64,000 nt of DNA from Gemmatimonas sp. (GCA_011390935.1 JAABRL010000013.1:26589-90588); one strand, 5' to 3'. Counted from the first letter of the stretch, positions 9,995-18,454 are shown. Translations and numbers: made by a program. The notes: generated by a model from the letters alone, not told the origin.

Positions 9995-11143
9995 TCAGCG
10001 GCGCGTCAGCTCCAGCAGGTCGAGAATCGGGACGCCCGAGGGCTGGCTCCGGCCGGCGCGCACGCGGGCCGTGATGCTGATCTCGGCCAGAGGAGGGAGC
10101 GCCTGCGCGACCGCGACGAGGGAGTCGGGCACGGCCAGATACAGCACCGCGCGCTCGGTGCCGGGCCCGCGGGCGAGCAGGTAGCGCTCACCGGGCGCCA
10201 GACCCTGCCGCAGCGCGTCCGCCGTCTGGAATGCCAGCGCCTCCACCGACCAGCGCACGAGCCGGCCAACCGTGCCGATGGGGTTGGCGCGCAAATCGGC
10301 GGCCGTGAGTGACCCAGCCGACCGCGCCCCCGCCGCCCCCAGGCTGCTGTCCGGCAGCCACCCTTCGACGCGCACCCGTACCCAACCGTTCTCGCGGGCC
10401 AGCGAGGTGACCGGCACCCCGCCCGGAATGTTTGCGAGTACGTCGCCCGCGGGGCCAGCGCGCAAGGTGCTCGGCACCACGGTTTCGAGCGTGGGGCCAA
10501 GGACCGCTGGCGCTGGTGCAGCGACGGGAGCAGCCGCGAGCGTCTCGCGCGCCGCTGCTTGCAGAGGGGCCTCCGTGGAGGCTGCCGGCGCCGACGGCGC
10601 CACCGGCCGAGCAGGCGCTGGCGCGGGTGCCGTTGCCGTTGCCGCCACGCGACGATCCCCTTGCAGGCGACTGGCATCTACCCAGAGCGAGCGTCGCACC
10701 GGCAGAAACGCCGCGCTCCGACCGGCGGGGAATGTGCCCCCAGCCCGCATCGGAAACACGTAGGCGCTCTGTCGCAGCTCCGCCACGGCGGCGCCGTTGG
10801 CACTCGCCGTGGCCCGTAACGTGGCACCGTTGGCCCCCCCCACCTCACCCCGGGTGCGATCGCCTGCGAGTCGCACCTCTCCTGCGGCCATGAATCCGTC
10901 AATCGTGATTCGCACGAAGGTGGACTGGACCAGCTCGGCCGCGCCCGTAATCGGCCGGCTGGACACGCCGATCACCTCTCCCCCCGGCGTGCTGCGCAGC
11001 GCCGTGCCAGCGCGCACGGTGACCCGATCCCCGCGACGGACCGCCTGCGCGTCTGCGACCGTGCTGACCAGCAGCAGCCCCACGAGCAGCGAGGCGAGGC
11101 ACGACGTGCAGTGCCGTCGGGTGACAACGAAGTGGCGGGTCAT
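9995..11143 (-). CDS. Exported SH3-like domain protein with Ala/Pro linker
   Basis: Protein of 382 residues with an N-terminal signal peptide (SCLASLLVGLLLVSTVADAQA). An SH3-like stretch follows (VRAGTALRSTPGGEVIGV... and ATLRATASANGAAVAEL). A disordered Ala/Pro linker spans about residues 165-225 (ATAPAPAPARPVAP). A second SH3-like unit contains TLRAGPAGDVLANIPGGVPV and WVRVRVEGWLPDSSL. The C-terminal 120 residues are not recognised. Bacterial SH3 domains commonly bind cell wall, but that is only a family expectation here. Divergent from gpmI, with a shared 122-nt control region. Confidence 0.65.
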   Translation of the reverse strand: MTRHFVVTRRHCTSCLASLLVGLLLVSTVADAQAVRRGDRVTVRAGTALRSTPGGEVIGVSSRPITGAAELVQSTFVRITIDGFMAAGEVRLAGDRTRGEVGGANGATLRATASANGAAVAELRQSAYVFPMRAGGTFPAGRSAAFLPVRRSLWVDASRLQGDRRVAATATAPAPAPARPVAPSAPAASTEAPLQAAARETLAAAPVAAPAPAVLGPTLETVVPSTLRAGPAGDVLANIPGGVPVTSLARENGWVRVRVEGWLPDSSLGAAGARSAGSLTAADLRANPIGTVGRLVRWSVEALAFQTADALRQGLAPGERYLLARGPGTERAVLYLAVPDSLVAVAQALPPLAEISITARVRAGRSQPSGVPILDLLELTRR

Positions 11144-11152
11144 GCGGTTTGG

Positions 11153-11181
11153 TTGGAGCGACTGTGCCGGACGGATACATT
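11153..11181 (+). promoter_or_regulatory. Candidate promoter of the gpmI operon
   Basis: TTGGAG (11153-11158), a 17-nt spacer and TACATT (11176-11181), about 80 nt before the gpmI start. The spacing matches the other promoters inferred in this window. Sequence match only. Confidence 0.4.
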
Positions 11182-11265
11182 TCGCGCGCACGCCCGACTG
11201 GCCGAGCGCCAGCGGGCGTGTGCGCCTGACAGGCAAACGTATTCCATGACACGCACCGAGCAAGG

Positions 11266-12828
11266 ATGCCCGCAACCGTCACCCGTCCCGTCGCCCTGAT
11301 CATCCTCGATGGGTGGGGCTACCGCGAGACCCGCGACGCCAACGCCGTCGCACTGGCCCACACCCCGGTCTGGGACGCGCTGTGGCAGACTCCCACGCGC
11401 ACGTTGCTCACCGCCTCGGGGCCGTCGGTCGGATTGCCCGCTGGCCAGATGGGCAACTCCGAAGTGGGGCATCTCAACCTCGGCGCAGGACGCGTCGTGA
11501 TGCAGGACCTGGTGCGCATCGGCAGCGCCATCGAGACCGGCGCCTTTTTCGAGAACGCCGCGCTGCGCACCGCGTGCACCATCGCCCGCGCACGCAACGG
11601 CACCGTGCACATCGTCGCCCTGCTCGGCAATGGTGGCGTCCACGCACTCGACCAGCACGTGCTGGCGATGATCGAACTGTGCGTCCGTGAACAGGCGCCG
11701 CGGATTGTGGTGCATGCGCTGTTGGATGGCCGAGATACGCCACCCACGTCGGGGCTCGGATTTCTGCGCGACCTGCTCGGCGCGATCGAGGGACGCGCGC
11801 AGCTCGCTTCGTTGTCGGGACGGTACTTCGGCATGGACCGCGACACGCGCTGGGAACGCACGGGCGCCTGGTTCCGCTCGGCGGTGCACGGTGAGGGCGA
11901 ACGCACGCACGACCCGCTCGTGCTGCTCGAGACTGCCTACCACGCCGGCACGACCGACGAGTTCCTGCCGCCGCACGTGATCGTGGACGACGCGGGCGCT
12001 GCGGTGGGACCCATGCGCGATGGCGATGTGGTGCTGTGCGCCAACTTTCGGTCGGATCGCATGCGCCAGTTCCTGCGCGCGCTGTCACAGCCCGCGTTCG
12101 ATGCGTTCGAGACGGGTGTCCGCCCCGACGTGCACGTGGTCACCATGACGCGTTACGATGAAGCGTTCGACTTCCCGGTGGCGTTTGCGCCCCAGTCGAT
12201 GGCGAACCTCGTGGGTGAGGTGATCGCCGCCGCCGGCCTCACCCAGCTGCGCACGGCAGAGACCGAGAAGTATCCGCACGTCACGTTCTTCTTCAACGGC
12301 GGCGTGGATACGCCGTTTCCGGGCGAGGATCGCACCATGATTCCGAGCCCGAAGGTCGCGACGTACGACCTGCAACCCGAGATGAGCGCCGCGGCGGTGT
12401 GTGACGTGCTGTGCGACGCGCTCGCCACTCGCTCGCACGATTTCGTGCTGTGCAACTTCGCCAACGGCGACATGGTGGGGCACACCGGTTCCTTGCCGGC
12501 CGCGATTCGCGCCGTCGAGACACTCGACGCCTGTCTGGCGCGCGTGCTCGAGGCAGCGGCCGTGAGCGGTGCACGCCTGATCATCACGGCCGACCACGGC
12601 AACTGCGACATCATGATCGATCCCGACAGCGGTGCCCCCCACACGGCGCACACCACCAACCCGGTGCCGCTGGTGCTGCGTGACCCCGAGGGTGAGTGGC
12701 TCCTGCGCGATGACGGGGCGCTGTGCGACGTTGGCCCCACCGCGCTCGGCCTGCTCGGCGTTGCGCTTCCTCCTGAAATGACCGGACGCGATCTGCGCGT
12801 CGCTCCTCTCCCCGCGACCACCCCGTGA
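11266..12828 (+). CDS. gpmI: 2,3-bisphosphoglycerate-independent phosphoglycerate mutase
   Basis: Interconverts 3- and 2-phosphoglycerate in glycolysis and gluconeogenesis using two Mn ions and a phosphoserine intermediate. The alkaline-phosphatase-like domain starts LIILDGWGYRE, the nucleophile is the Ser in MGNSEVGHLNLGAGR, substrate-binding loops include HALLDGRDTPPTS and NFRSDRMRQ, and the second metal site is in NFANGDMVGHTG and ITADHGNCD. Length (520 aa) is normal. It is the first gene of a tight plus-strand operon: its TGA overlaps the ATG of the next gene. Confidence 0.97.
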   Translation: MPATVTRPVALIILDGWGYRETRDANAVALAHTPVWDALWQTPTRTLLTASGPSVGLPAGQMGNSEVGHLNLGAGRVVMQDLVRIGSAIETGAFFENAALRTACTIARARNGTVHIVALLGNGGVHALDQHVLAMIELCVREQAPRIVVHALLDGRDTPPTSGLGFLRDLLGAIEGRAQLASLSGRYFGMDRDTRWERTGAWFRSAVHGEGERTHDPLVLLETAYHAGTTDEFLPPHVIVDDAGAAVGPMRDGDVVLCANFRSDRMRQFLRALSQPAFDAFETGVRPDVHVVTMTRYDEAFDFPVAFAPQSMANLVGEVIAAAGLTQLRTAETEKYPHVTFFFNGGVDTPFPGEDRTMIPSPKVATYDLQPEMSAAAVCDVLCDALATRSHDFVLCNFANGDMVGHTGSLPAAIRAVETLDACLARVLEAAAVSGARLIITADHGNCDIMIDPDSGAPHTAHTTNPVPLVLRDPEGEWLLRDDGALCDVGPTALGLLGVALPPEMTGRDLRVAPLPATTP

Positions 12829-13556
12829 TGCTGCTCCCTCGCCCGCTGCCCGCGGCGCGCTTTCGCGCCCTTTCGGCGGCGCTGCTTCTGGCTGCGCTGC
12901 TCCCGACCGATGCGCTGCGCGCGCAGCTTGTCGGCAACGACCCCGCGAGCAGCCCGTTTCGGGATCTCGAAAAGACGCAGCAGCTCACCTTCTCGCTCGG
13001 CTGGTTCGACGCGAAGACGGACGCTGCGAGGGTCGGGCCCAAGCCGGCCCCCTTCTTCTCGCTGCGCCACGACCTCAATCTTGGCGGACCCGCGTGGCTC
13101 ACGACGCGCTACAGCACCCTTCGTAGCGAGCGCCGCGTGATCGATCCTGGGTTGCCGGCGATGGATCGTGATCAGGGAATGCAGTCCGTCACGCACCATG
13201 TGGCCGATGTGGGGCTCACGCTGGCGCTCACAGGTCGCAAGACTTGGCACCACACCGTGCCGACCCTCGGGGCCGGCGTGGGCGTGACGTCGGATTTCGG
13301 CAACGTGGACATCGGTGGCTACCGCTTTGGCACCAAGTTCGCGTTCACCTTCGGCCCTGGCCTGCGCATCGTGCTGCCGCGCGGTTACTCGATGCGCGTC
13401 GATCTCACCAACCACGTGTATCAGTTCCAGTATCCGAGCACGTTCTTCACCGCGGCGAGCGACAGCACGCGTGTGCTCGACGAGATCGGGCAGCGCTCAG
13501 GCTGGCAAAGCAACTGGGGCCTCTCCACCGGCATGTCCATTCCGCTCTTCCGCTGA
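12828..13556 (+). CDS. Probable outer-membrane beta-barrel protein
   Basis: Protein of 242 residues with a signal peptide (ALSAALLLAALLPTDALRAQ). The rest alternates short amphipathic strands: LTFSLGWFDAKT, FFSLRHDLNLGG, VADVGLTLALTG, TLGAGVGVTSDFG, FAFTFGPGLRIVL, MRVDLTNHVYQFQ, and WGLSTGMSIPLF ending in Phe-Arg, the pattern of a small outer-membrane barrel. No named family recognised. The start is the ATG at 12828, which overlaps the gpmI stop (TGATG), so translation is coupled. Confidence 0.7.
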   Translation: MLLPRPLPAARFRALSAALLLAALLPTDALRAQLVGNDPASSPFRDLEKTQQLTFSLGWFDAKTDAARVGPKPAPFFSLRHDLNLGGPAWLTTRYSTLRSERRVIDPGLPAMDRDQGMQSVTHHVADVGLTLALTGRKTWHHTVPTLGAGVGVTSDFGNVDIGGYRFGTKFAFTFGPGLRIVLPRGYSMRVDLTNHVYQFQYPSTFFTAASDSTRVLDEIGQRSGWQSNWGLSTGMSIPLFR

Positions 13557-13571
13557 CCCCGGGTACCTGCC

Positions 13572-14003
13572 ATGGCGCGCCTCTCGCTCACACGCCGCGT
13601 GCACTTCTCCGCCGCGCATCGCTATCGCCGCCCCGAGTGGGATGACGCGCGCAATCTGGCCACGTTCGGCAAGTGCGCGCGGCCAAACTACCACGGGCAT
13701 ACGTACATCTGCGATGTGACCGTCTCGGGGCCGCTCGATGAGACCACCGGCTTCGTGGCGGATCTTGGCGTGCTTGACCTGGTGCTGCACGAGCAGGTGG
13801 TGGAGCGCCTCGATCATGCGAACCTCAACCTCGACATCGCCGAGTTTGCGGAGGGGCTGCGCATTCCATCCAGTGAGGAGATTGCGCGGTGGATCGCGGA
13901 GCGTGTGAACGCCGGTCTGGCGCACACCACTGCGCGCGTCCGTCGCGTGCGCGTGGCCGAGGAGCCGAACCTGTGGGCGATCTGGGAGGAGGACGACGCA
14001 TGA
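13572..14003 (+). CDS. 6-pyruvoyl-tetrahydropterin synthase / QueD family enzyme
   Basis: Acts on dihydroneopterin triphosphate to form 6-pyruvoyl- or 6-carboxy-tetrahydropterin (biopterin or queuosine branch). Zinc ligands are in VHFSAAHRY and the HGH of KCARPNYHGHTY; the catalytic Cys is in FGKCARPN; LDHANLN supplies the conserved Asp-His; SSEEIARWI and VAEEPNLWAIW are family-typical. The GKC-xx-PN-x-HGH pattern looks more like true PTPS than like classical QueD (C-x-LHGH), so product assignment is open. There are no other queuosine genes nearby. Overlaps dacB by 4 nt. Confidence 0.88.
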   Translation: MARLSLTRRVHFSAAHRYRRPEWDDARNLATFGKCARPNYHGHTYICDVTVSGPLDETTGFVADLGVLDLVLHEQVVERLDHANLNLDIAEFAEGLRIPSSEEIARWIAERVNAGLAHTTARVRRVRVAEEPNLWAIWEEDDA

Positions 14004-15586
14004 CGCACGTCCGCCGTTCGATCACGAATGCGTTCGGCCTCACCGCCCTCATCGCGCTCGGGACCGCGTGCGCGGCCCGAGGCAGTGCGAGCCCGGAGAT
14101 CCCGGTGCGCATCGATCCGATCGCGATGCCGTTTCCCGAAATCGCCGTCCCCGCCGAGTCTCCCATGCCAGCCGTGCGTGCGGGGTTGGTGCGCCTGGTC
14201 GACTCGCTGACGCAGGACACCACCTTTCGCATGGCGCATTGGGGGATCCTGATCATGGACCCCGAGGTGGGTGACACGCTCGTCTCCCTGAACGCCGACA
14301 AGCTCTTCATGCCGGCGTCCAATCAGAAGTTGGTCACGGGCGCGAGCGCGCTCTCGCTGCTCGGCCCGGACTACACGTGGCGCACCCCCGTGCTGCTGCG
14401 CGGCACCACCCGGGGCGGCACGTTCCGCGGCGACGTCGTGCTGGTGGGCAGCGGTGATCCCTCGTGGAGTGAGGCGCTGCACAACGGCGACGCGTTCGCG
14501 GCGCTGCACCCCATCGCCGACGCGCTGTCCGCGCGTGGCATTCGCCGCATCGTCGGTCGCATTGTGGCGGAAGGCGATGCCTTTCCCGATGCCGCGTACG
14601 GTTACGGCTGGGGCTGGGACGATTTCGATTTCGGATACTCGGCGGGCGTGGACGATCTGCAGTTCAACGAAGGCTTCTTTCGGGTGATCGTGCACCCGGG
14701 CGCACGCGTTGGCGCCACGGTCACTGCTCGCACATCCCCGATACCGACGTATCCGACGCTGCGCGTCTCGGCAACCACGCGCGAGCCCGGTGACACGATC
14801 ACGGCACGCACCGCGCCGCTCGAGATCCTTTCTGATTCCGTGGCCAGCACGCTGCATGTGCGCGGCACTGTGCCACTCGGTGATAGTGTGATCATCACGC
14901 GCGCCTACCGCCACAGCAACGATGCAGCACGCATGGCGCTGCGCACGCTGCTCGCCGAGCGCAAGATTCAGGTGACCGACGGCGCGGCCGCATCGGCCCG
15001 TGCCCGCGTGGACACGCTCGTGATACTCACGTCTCCGCCGCTGCGCGACGTGCATACGCGCATGCAGAAGCCGTCGCAGAACCAGCTGGCCGAAGCCATC
15101 TTCAAGACGATTGGTCGCGAGATCACGGGTGTGGGAAGTGCCGACAGCGCGCGCGCCGCCATCGAGCGTCATCTGCTCACGTGGGGGATTGGCGCCGGCG
15201 AGGTGGCGATTCGTGATGGCAGTGGCCTTTCGCGCCACGACTATCTCACGCCGCGTGCCGTGGTGCGTCTGCTCACCGTCATGCAGCAGCAGCCCACGTT
15301 CGACCTGTTCTTTGCCGCGCTGCCGATTGCCGGTGTAGACGGCACGATCGGCTCACGCATGCGCGGCACGCCGGCCCAAGGGAATCTGCGCGCCAAGACG
15401 GGCACGCTCGACAAGGCGCGTTCGCTGTCCGGCTACGTAGCGACCAGCGACGGGCATCAGCTCGTGTTCTCCATGCTGTGCAACAACTGGGCGGGTTCCG
15501 TACGCGACGTGGAGCGCGTGCAGGATGCGATCGGTGCGTACCTCGCCAGCGTCAAGATGTCCGACATGCGCTGGGCGATGCCGTAG
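14000..15586 (+). CDS. dacB: D-alanyl-D-alanine carboxypeptidase/endopeptidase (PBP4 type)
   Basis: Class C penicillin-binding protein that trims or cleaves peptidoglycan cross-links in the periplasm. The N-terminus is lipoprotein-like (ALIALGTAC). Active-site motifs are complete: SxxK in PASNQKLVTG, SxN as SQN in QKPSQNQLAEA, and KTG in RAKTGTLDKA. The inserted domain between SxxK and SxN contains GDPSWSE and YGYGWGWDDFDF, typical of PBP4. Start ATG 14000 overlaps the PTPS stop (ATGA). Length 528 aa, slightly longer than E. coli DacB. Next gene moeA starts on its stop codon. Confidence 0.93.
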   Translation: MTHVRRSITNAFGLTALIALGTACAARGSASPEIPVRIDPIAMPFPEIAVPAESPMPAVRAGLVRLVDSLTQDTTFRMAHWGILIMDPEVGDTLVSLNADKLFMPASNQKLVTGASALSLLGPDYTWRTPVLLRGTTRGGTFRGDVVLVGSGDPSWSEALHNGDAFAALHPIADALSARGIRRIVGRIVAEGDAFPDAAYGYGWGWDDFDFGYSAGVDDLQFNEGFFRVIVHPGARVGATVTARTSPIPTYPTLRVSATTREPGDTITARTAPLEILSDSVASTLHVRGTVPLGDSVIITRAYRHSNDAARMALRTLLAERKIQVTDGAAASARARVDTLVILTSPPLRDVHTRMQKPSQNQLAEAIFKTIGREITGVGSADSARAAIERHLLTWGIGAGEVAIRDGSGLSRHDYLTPRAVVRLLTVMQQQPTFDLFFAALPIAGVDGTIGSRMRGTPAQGNLRAKTGTLDKARSLSGYVATSDGHQLVFSMLCNNWAGSVRDVERVQDAIGAYLASVKMSDMRWAMP

Positions 15587-16866
15587 TGTCGTCTGTCGTG
15601 GAGGAGCGGCCTGCCCTCTCGGTGGTTGAAACGCGCGCCGCACTGCTGGCCCGCGCCCATGCGCTCCCATCCGAGCGGACGCGTCTGACGCACGCGCTCG
15701 GACTCGCGCTCGCCGACGACGTGCACGCCAGCGTGACGCTCCCGCCGTGGGACAACGCCGGCATGGACGGCTACGCAGTACAACGCGCTGACGTCCTGGG
15801 GGCCAGCACCGAATCGCCACGCACGCTGCAGGTGCTCGGCACCATTCGCGCCGGCCACGCGGCTCGGCTCGTGATCACACCGGGGACGTGTGCACGTATC
15901 ATGACCGGCGCGCCGGTTCCCGCCGGCGCCGATGCCGTCGTGCGCGTGGAAGACTCCGATCGCGGCGAGACAACGGTGCGCGTGTTCGCCGACCGTGACG
16001 TGCGCGCCGCGACCGGCAACATTCGGCCGCGCGGCGAGGACATTCGCGACGGCGAGCGCGTGGCGGCGCGAGGCGACAGTATCTCCCCGGCGCTGCTTGG
16101 CGTGCTGGCCAGTGTCGGGGCAGCCGAGGTGCTCGCCCATCGCACGCCGCGCGTGGTGATCGCCTCGGGCGGCGATGAGCTGGTGACGGTGGACGAGATC
16201 GACGCGGTGCGCGCTGGTCGCGCGATCGTGTCGTCGAGCAGCTACGCGCTGCCGGCGCTGCTTCGGGCGACAGGCGCCGAGGTGCGGGTGCTGCCTACCC
16301 TGCCCGATGACCCGGAGCGCATGCGAGACGCGCTCGCACGGGCGCTCGAGCACGACTGCGACCTGCTGGTCACCACTGGCGGCGTGTCGATGGGATCGCA
16401 CGATCATGTGCGCGATGTGATCACGCAGCTTGGCGGGCGCATCGATGTGCATCGCGTGCGCATGCGCCCTGGTGGTCCCATGAGCGCGGGGCATGTCTTG
16501 GGCACCCCATGGATCGGCCTGCCAGGCAATCCGGTGAGCACACTCGTGACGGCAGAGCTGTTCGTACGGCCGGTGATTCGCGCCCTTGGCGGACATGGGC
16601 GGGTGCAGCCGACGCCGGTCATGGTGCGACTCGCCGAAGACATGACCGCGCCGGCGGCGCTCACGTTCTACCTGCGCGTGTGCCTGGAGCGTGCGTCCGA
16701 CGGCGTGCTCGAGGCGCGTCTGTCCGGTCGTCAGGGCTCCAATCTGCTCACGTCGATGGCGCGCGCAGATGCACTCGCCGAGATCGAGGGACCGACGGAC
16801 CGCGTACCTGCCGGCACCATGGTACCCGCCGTGCTGCTCGATCACGCGCTGCGTGTGGGCGTGTGA
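15586..16866 (+). CDS. moeA: Molybdopterin molybdenumtransferase
   Basis: Inserts molybdate into adenylated molybdopterin. Family signatures are PPWDNAGMDGYAVQ, RIMTGAPVPAGADAVV, the catalytic-domain motif VTTGGVSMGSHDHVRD, and PGGPMSAG... GLPGNPVS. The C-terminal beta domain includes GRQGSNLLTSMARADAL. Start is GTG at 15586, which overlaps the dacB stop (TAGTG). 426 residues, usual for MoeA. No other moco biosynthesis gene is in the window. Overlaps the methyltransferase start by 1 nt (TGATG). Confidence 0.95.
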   Translation: MSSVVEERPALSVVETRAALLARAHALPSERTRLTHALGLALADDVHASVTLPPWDNAGMDGYAVQRADVLGASTESPRTLQVLGTIRAGHAARLVITPGTCARIMTGAPVPAGADAVVRVEDSDRGETTVRVFADRDVRAATGNIRPRGEDIRDGERVAARGDSISPALLGVLASVGAAEVLAHRTPRVVIASGGDELVTVDEIDAVRAGRAIVSSSSYALPALLRATGAEVRVLPTLPDDPERMRDALARALEHDCDLLVTTGGVSMGSHDHVRDVITQLGGRIDVHRVRMRPGGPMSAGHVLGTPWIGLPGNPVSTLVTAELFVRPVIRALGGHGRVQPTPVMVRLAEDMTAPAALTFYLRVCLERASDGVLEARLSGRQGSNLLTSMARADALAEIEGPTDRVPAGTMVPAVLLDHALRVGV

Positions 16867-17669
16867 TGTCGCCCGCATCCGAGGCCATGCGCGTGCAGAC
16901 GGCCGCGCTCGAACAGACGCTGCAGCATCTCGACCTGATCACGTGCGCCGTCGAGGCGGGCGGTGCCAAGGTGGTGCTGCGCAAGCCGCGCAGCGCCGAG
17001 TCGCTGATCTGCGAGGAAGACTTCGAAGGCGACGAGCGCCTGCCCTACTGGGCCGATGTGTGGCCGTCGGCACGGGCGCTGGCCGGCGTACTGCGCGGCT
17101 TCGATGGCGCGGGACAGCGCATGCTCGAACTGGGCTGTGGAGTGGGGCTGGTCTCGGTCACGGGATTGCGCGCGGGGTATTCGGTCATGGCCACCGACTA
17201 CTACCACGATGCGATGGGGGTCACGCGCCTGAACGCCATGCGGCTCGCGGGTGACGGTGATGCGCGACTCGACACGCGTCATGTGGACTGGCGCGCCCTG
17301 CCCGATGATCTCGGTCGCTTCGATCTCGTGTGCGCGTCCGATGTGTTGTACGAACCGACGTATGCGGAGCTGGTGTCAGAGGTGATCACGAAAACGTTGT
17401 CGCCAACCGGCACGGCGTGCATCGCAGATCCGGGGCGCGCGGGACTGGCACCGTTTCGGGAGTGCATGACGGCCCGAGGACTGCGTGAAGTGGAGGCGCT
17501 GACCGTGCTGGTGCAGCCGGACGATGCCTCAGGCGGTCTGGTGCAGAAGGCGCGCCCGGGAGGCGCCGGCATGACACCGGGCGCCGTGGGGCTGCCGTCC
17601 GCACACAAGGTGATGGTGTACCGGTATCGCTGGGCGGCGAGCGGCGCGTCAGCGCACGCGTTCGACTAG
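16866..17669 (+). CDS. Class I SAM-dependent methyltransferase (lysine methyltransferase/METTL-like)
   Basis: Protein of 267 residues. SAM-binding motif I is MLELGCGVGLVSVTGLRAG, with the acidic post-I residue in VMATDYYHDA; motif IV-like sequence is FDLVCASDVLYEP. The upstream segment LPYWADVWPSARALA is characteristic of the nicotinamide/METTL21-like and ETFB-lysine methyltransferase group. Substrate unknown; the resemblance to protein-lysine methyltransferases is family inference. Last gene of the gpmI operon, starting at the moeA stop, and converging with the ArgA-like gene 42 nt away. Confidence 0.85.
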   Translation: MSPASEAMRVQTAALEQTLQHLDLITCAVEAGGAKVVLRKPRSAESLICEEDFEGDERLPYWADVWPSARALAGVLRGFDGAGQRMLELGCGVGLVSVTGLRAGYSVMATDYYHDAMGVTRLNAMRLAGDGDARLDTRHVDWRALPDDLGRFDLVCASDVLYEPTYAELVSEVITKTLSPTGTACIADPGRAGLAPFRECMTARGLREVEALTVLVQPDDASGGLVQKARPGGAGMTPGAVGLPSAHKVMVYRYRWAASGASAHAFD

Positions 17670-17711
17670 CGACGGACGCGCGCCGCGATCACGCGCTACA
17701 CAGGCGGTCGA

Positions 17712-18371
17712 TCAGCGCGCCGGCCGTGCGTGATACACGGTGGGTGCCGACACCAGCATGGGCGTATTGGCCAGCCGCGAGAAGTGCCGAGCCGCGCGCA
17801 GGCGCTTGCGAAAGCACCGCTTGGGCACGAGCGTCGCGCCGGCGGCCGTGAGGGCAGCGTAGCGCGCCAGCTTCTCGGGGTATCGCGTGAGTGGCGCTGC
17901 CTGATAGCCGAGCGACGCAAAGAAGTGATCGGCGAGCGACAGTGCGAACAGCTCGCGATGGCCGCGGCGACGCGCCAGACGCTCCACGGCGCGCACCACG
18001 CGCGTGCCAAGCCCACCTCCCTGCGCCTCGGGCGCGACCGCCACGGAGGCCACTTCGGCGAGCGAGGGCGAATACTCCTGCAGCGCCGCGCAGGCGAGCA
18101 CGGTGCCGTCGACCGCCGTGACAACCACGAAGGCGTCGATGTGCGCGGCCACCTCGCTGACCGAACGAGCAAGCAGCGTGCCGTCCGGTGCGAAACGTGC
18201 GATGAGCGACGCAATGCCGGCGGCGTCGGCCGGGCGCGCGGCGCGTGTCCGGCCGAGCGCGCGGGCGCCTGGCCGAACTGGCGTGCCGGCGGTCGTCGGA
18301 CTCGGGGACCGTCCCGAGACGACGACCGCCCCGTCACCAGCGGACCGGTGCAGGGCGGAGTAGTTATGCAT
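17712..18371 (-). CDS. GNAT N-acetyltransferase resembling short N-acetylglutamate synthase (ArgA-like)
   Basis: Protein of 219 residues: a GNAT domain from about residue 50 preceded by a disordered Ser/Gly/Thr/Pro leader. The order of elements, DGTLLARSVSEVAAHIDAF, ACAALQEYSPSLAEVASVAV, the acetyl-CoA loop QGGGLGTRVV, LFALSLADHFFASLGY and a late PEKLARY, parallels short-type N-acetylglutamate synthases that open arginine biosynthesis. The start is the ATG at 18371, which lies inside a palindrome and about 7 nt after a TATGCA -10 element. That implies a leaderless transcript, consistent with the lack of a Shine-Dalgarno. ArgA assignment is inference. Confidence 0.75.
   Translation of the reverse strand: MHNYSALHRSAGDGAVVVSGRSPSPTTAGTPVRPGARALGRTRAARPADAAGIASLIARFAPDGTLLARSVSEVAAHIDAFVVVTAVDGTVLACAALQEYSPSLAEVASVAVAPEAQGGGLGTRVVRAVERLARRRGHRELFALSLADHFFASLGYQAAPLTRYPEKLARYAALTAAGATLVPKRCFRKRLRAARHFSRLANTPMLVSAPTVYHARPAR
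18288..18330 (-). other. Strong hairpin within the 5' coding part of the ArgA-like gene
   Basis: Outer arms GGCGGTCGTCG (18288-18298) and CGACGACCGCC (18320-18330) pair perfectly over 11 bp. An inner CTCGGG/CCCGAG stem (18301-18306 with 18313-18318) extends the helix around a 6-nt loop. It encodes the low-complexity leader VVVSGRSPSPTTA. No T-tract follows on the coding strand, so it is not a standard terminator. Confidence 0.55.
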
Positions 18372-18383
18372 ACTTAATGCATA
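18365..18383. promoter_or_regulatory. Palindromic operator over the ArgA-like promoter (ARG-box-like)
   Basis: TATGCAT-ACTTA-ATGCATA, a perfect 7-bp inverted repeat in very GC-rich surroundings. The TGCAT/ATGCA half-sites follow the TGNAT...ATNCA pattern of ArgR/AhrC boxes, but with a 5-nt rather than 4-nt spacer. It covers the -10 element and the start codon. Confidence 0.6.
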
Positions 18384-18406
18384 AACATGCGTGACTGAAA
18401 AAACAA
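18378..18406 (-). promoter_or_regulatory. Promoter of the ArgA-like gene
   Basis: On the minus strand TTGTTT (18406-18401), 17-nt spacer, TATGCA (18383-18378). Transcription would start at about the ATG. The -35 lies in the T-tract of the etfD terminator, and the -10 is one arm of the operator. Confidence 0.5.
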
Positions 18407-18417
18407 GCGGCCGCTTG
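18398..18417 (-). terminator. Intrinsic terminator of the EtfD-like gene
   Basis: On the minus strand the palindrome CAAGCGG/CCGCTTG (18404-18417) is followed at once by six T residues (18403-18398), 37 nt beyond the stop codon. Confidence 0.8.
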
Positions 18418-18454
18418 TGGGCGGCCGCCTGGAGGACGCGTTGAGGAAACTCGC

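Noticed and set aside
13814..16878. Long minus-strand frames opposite dacB and moeA
   Set aside because: All active-site motifs lie on the plus strand; the minus translations are Arg/His-rich without motifs.
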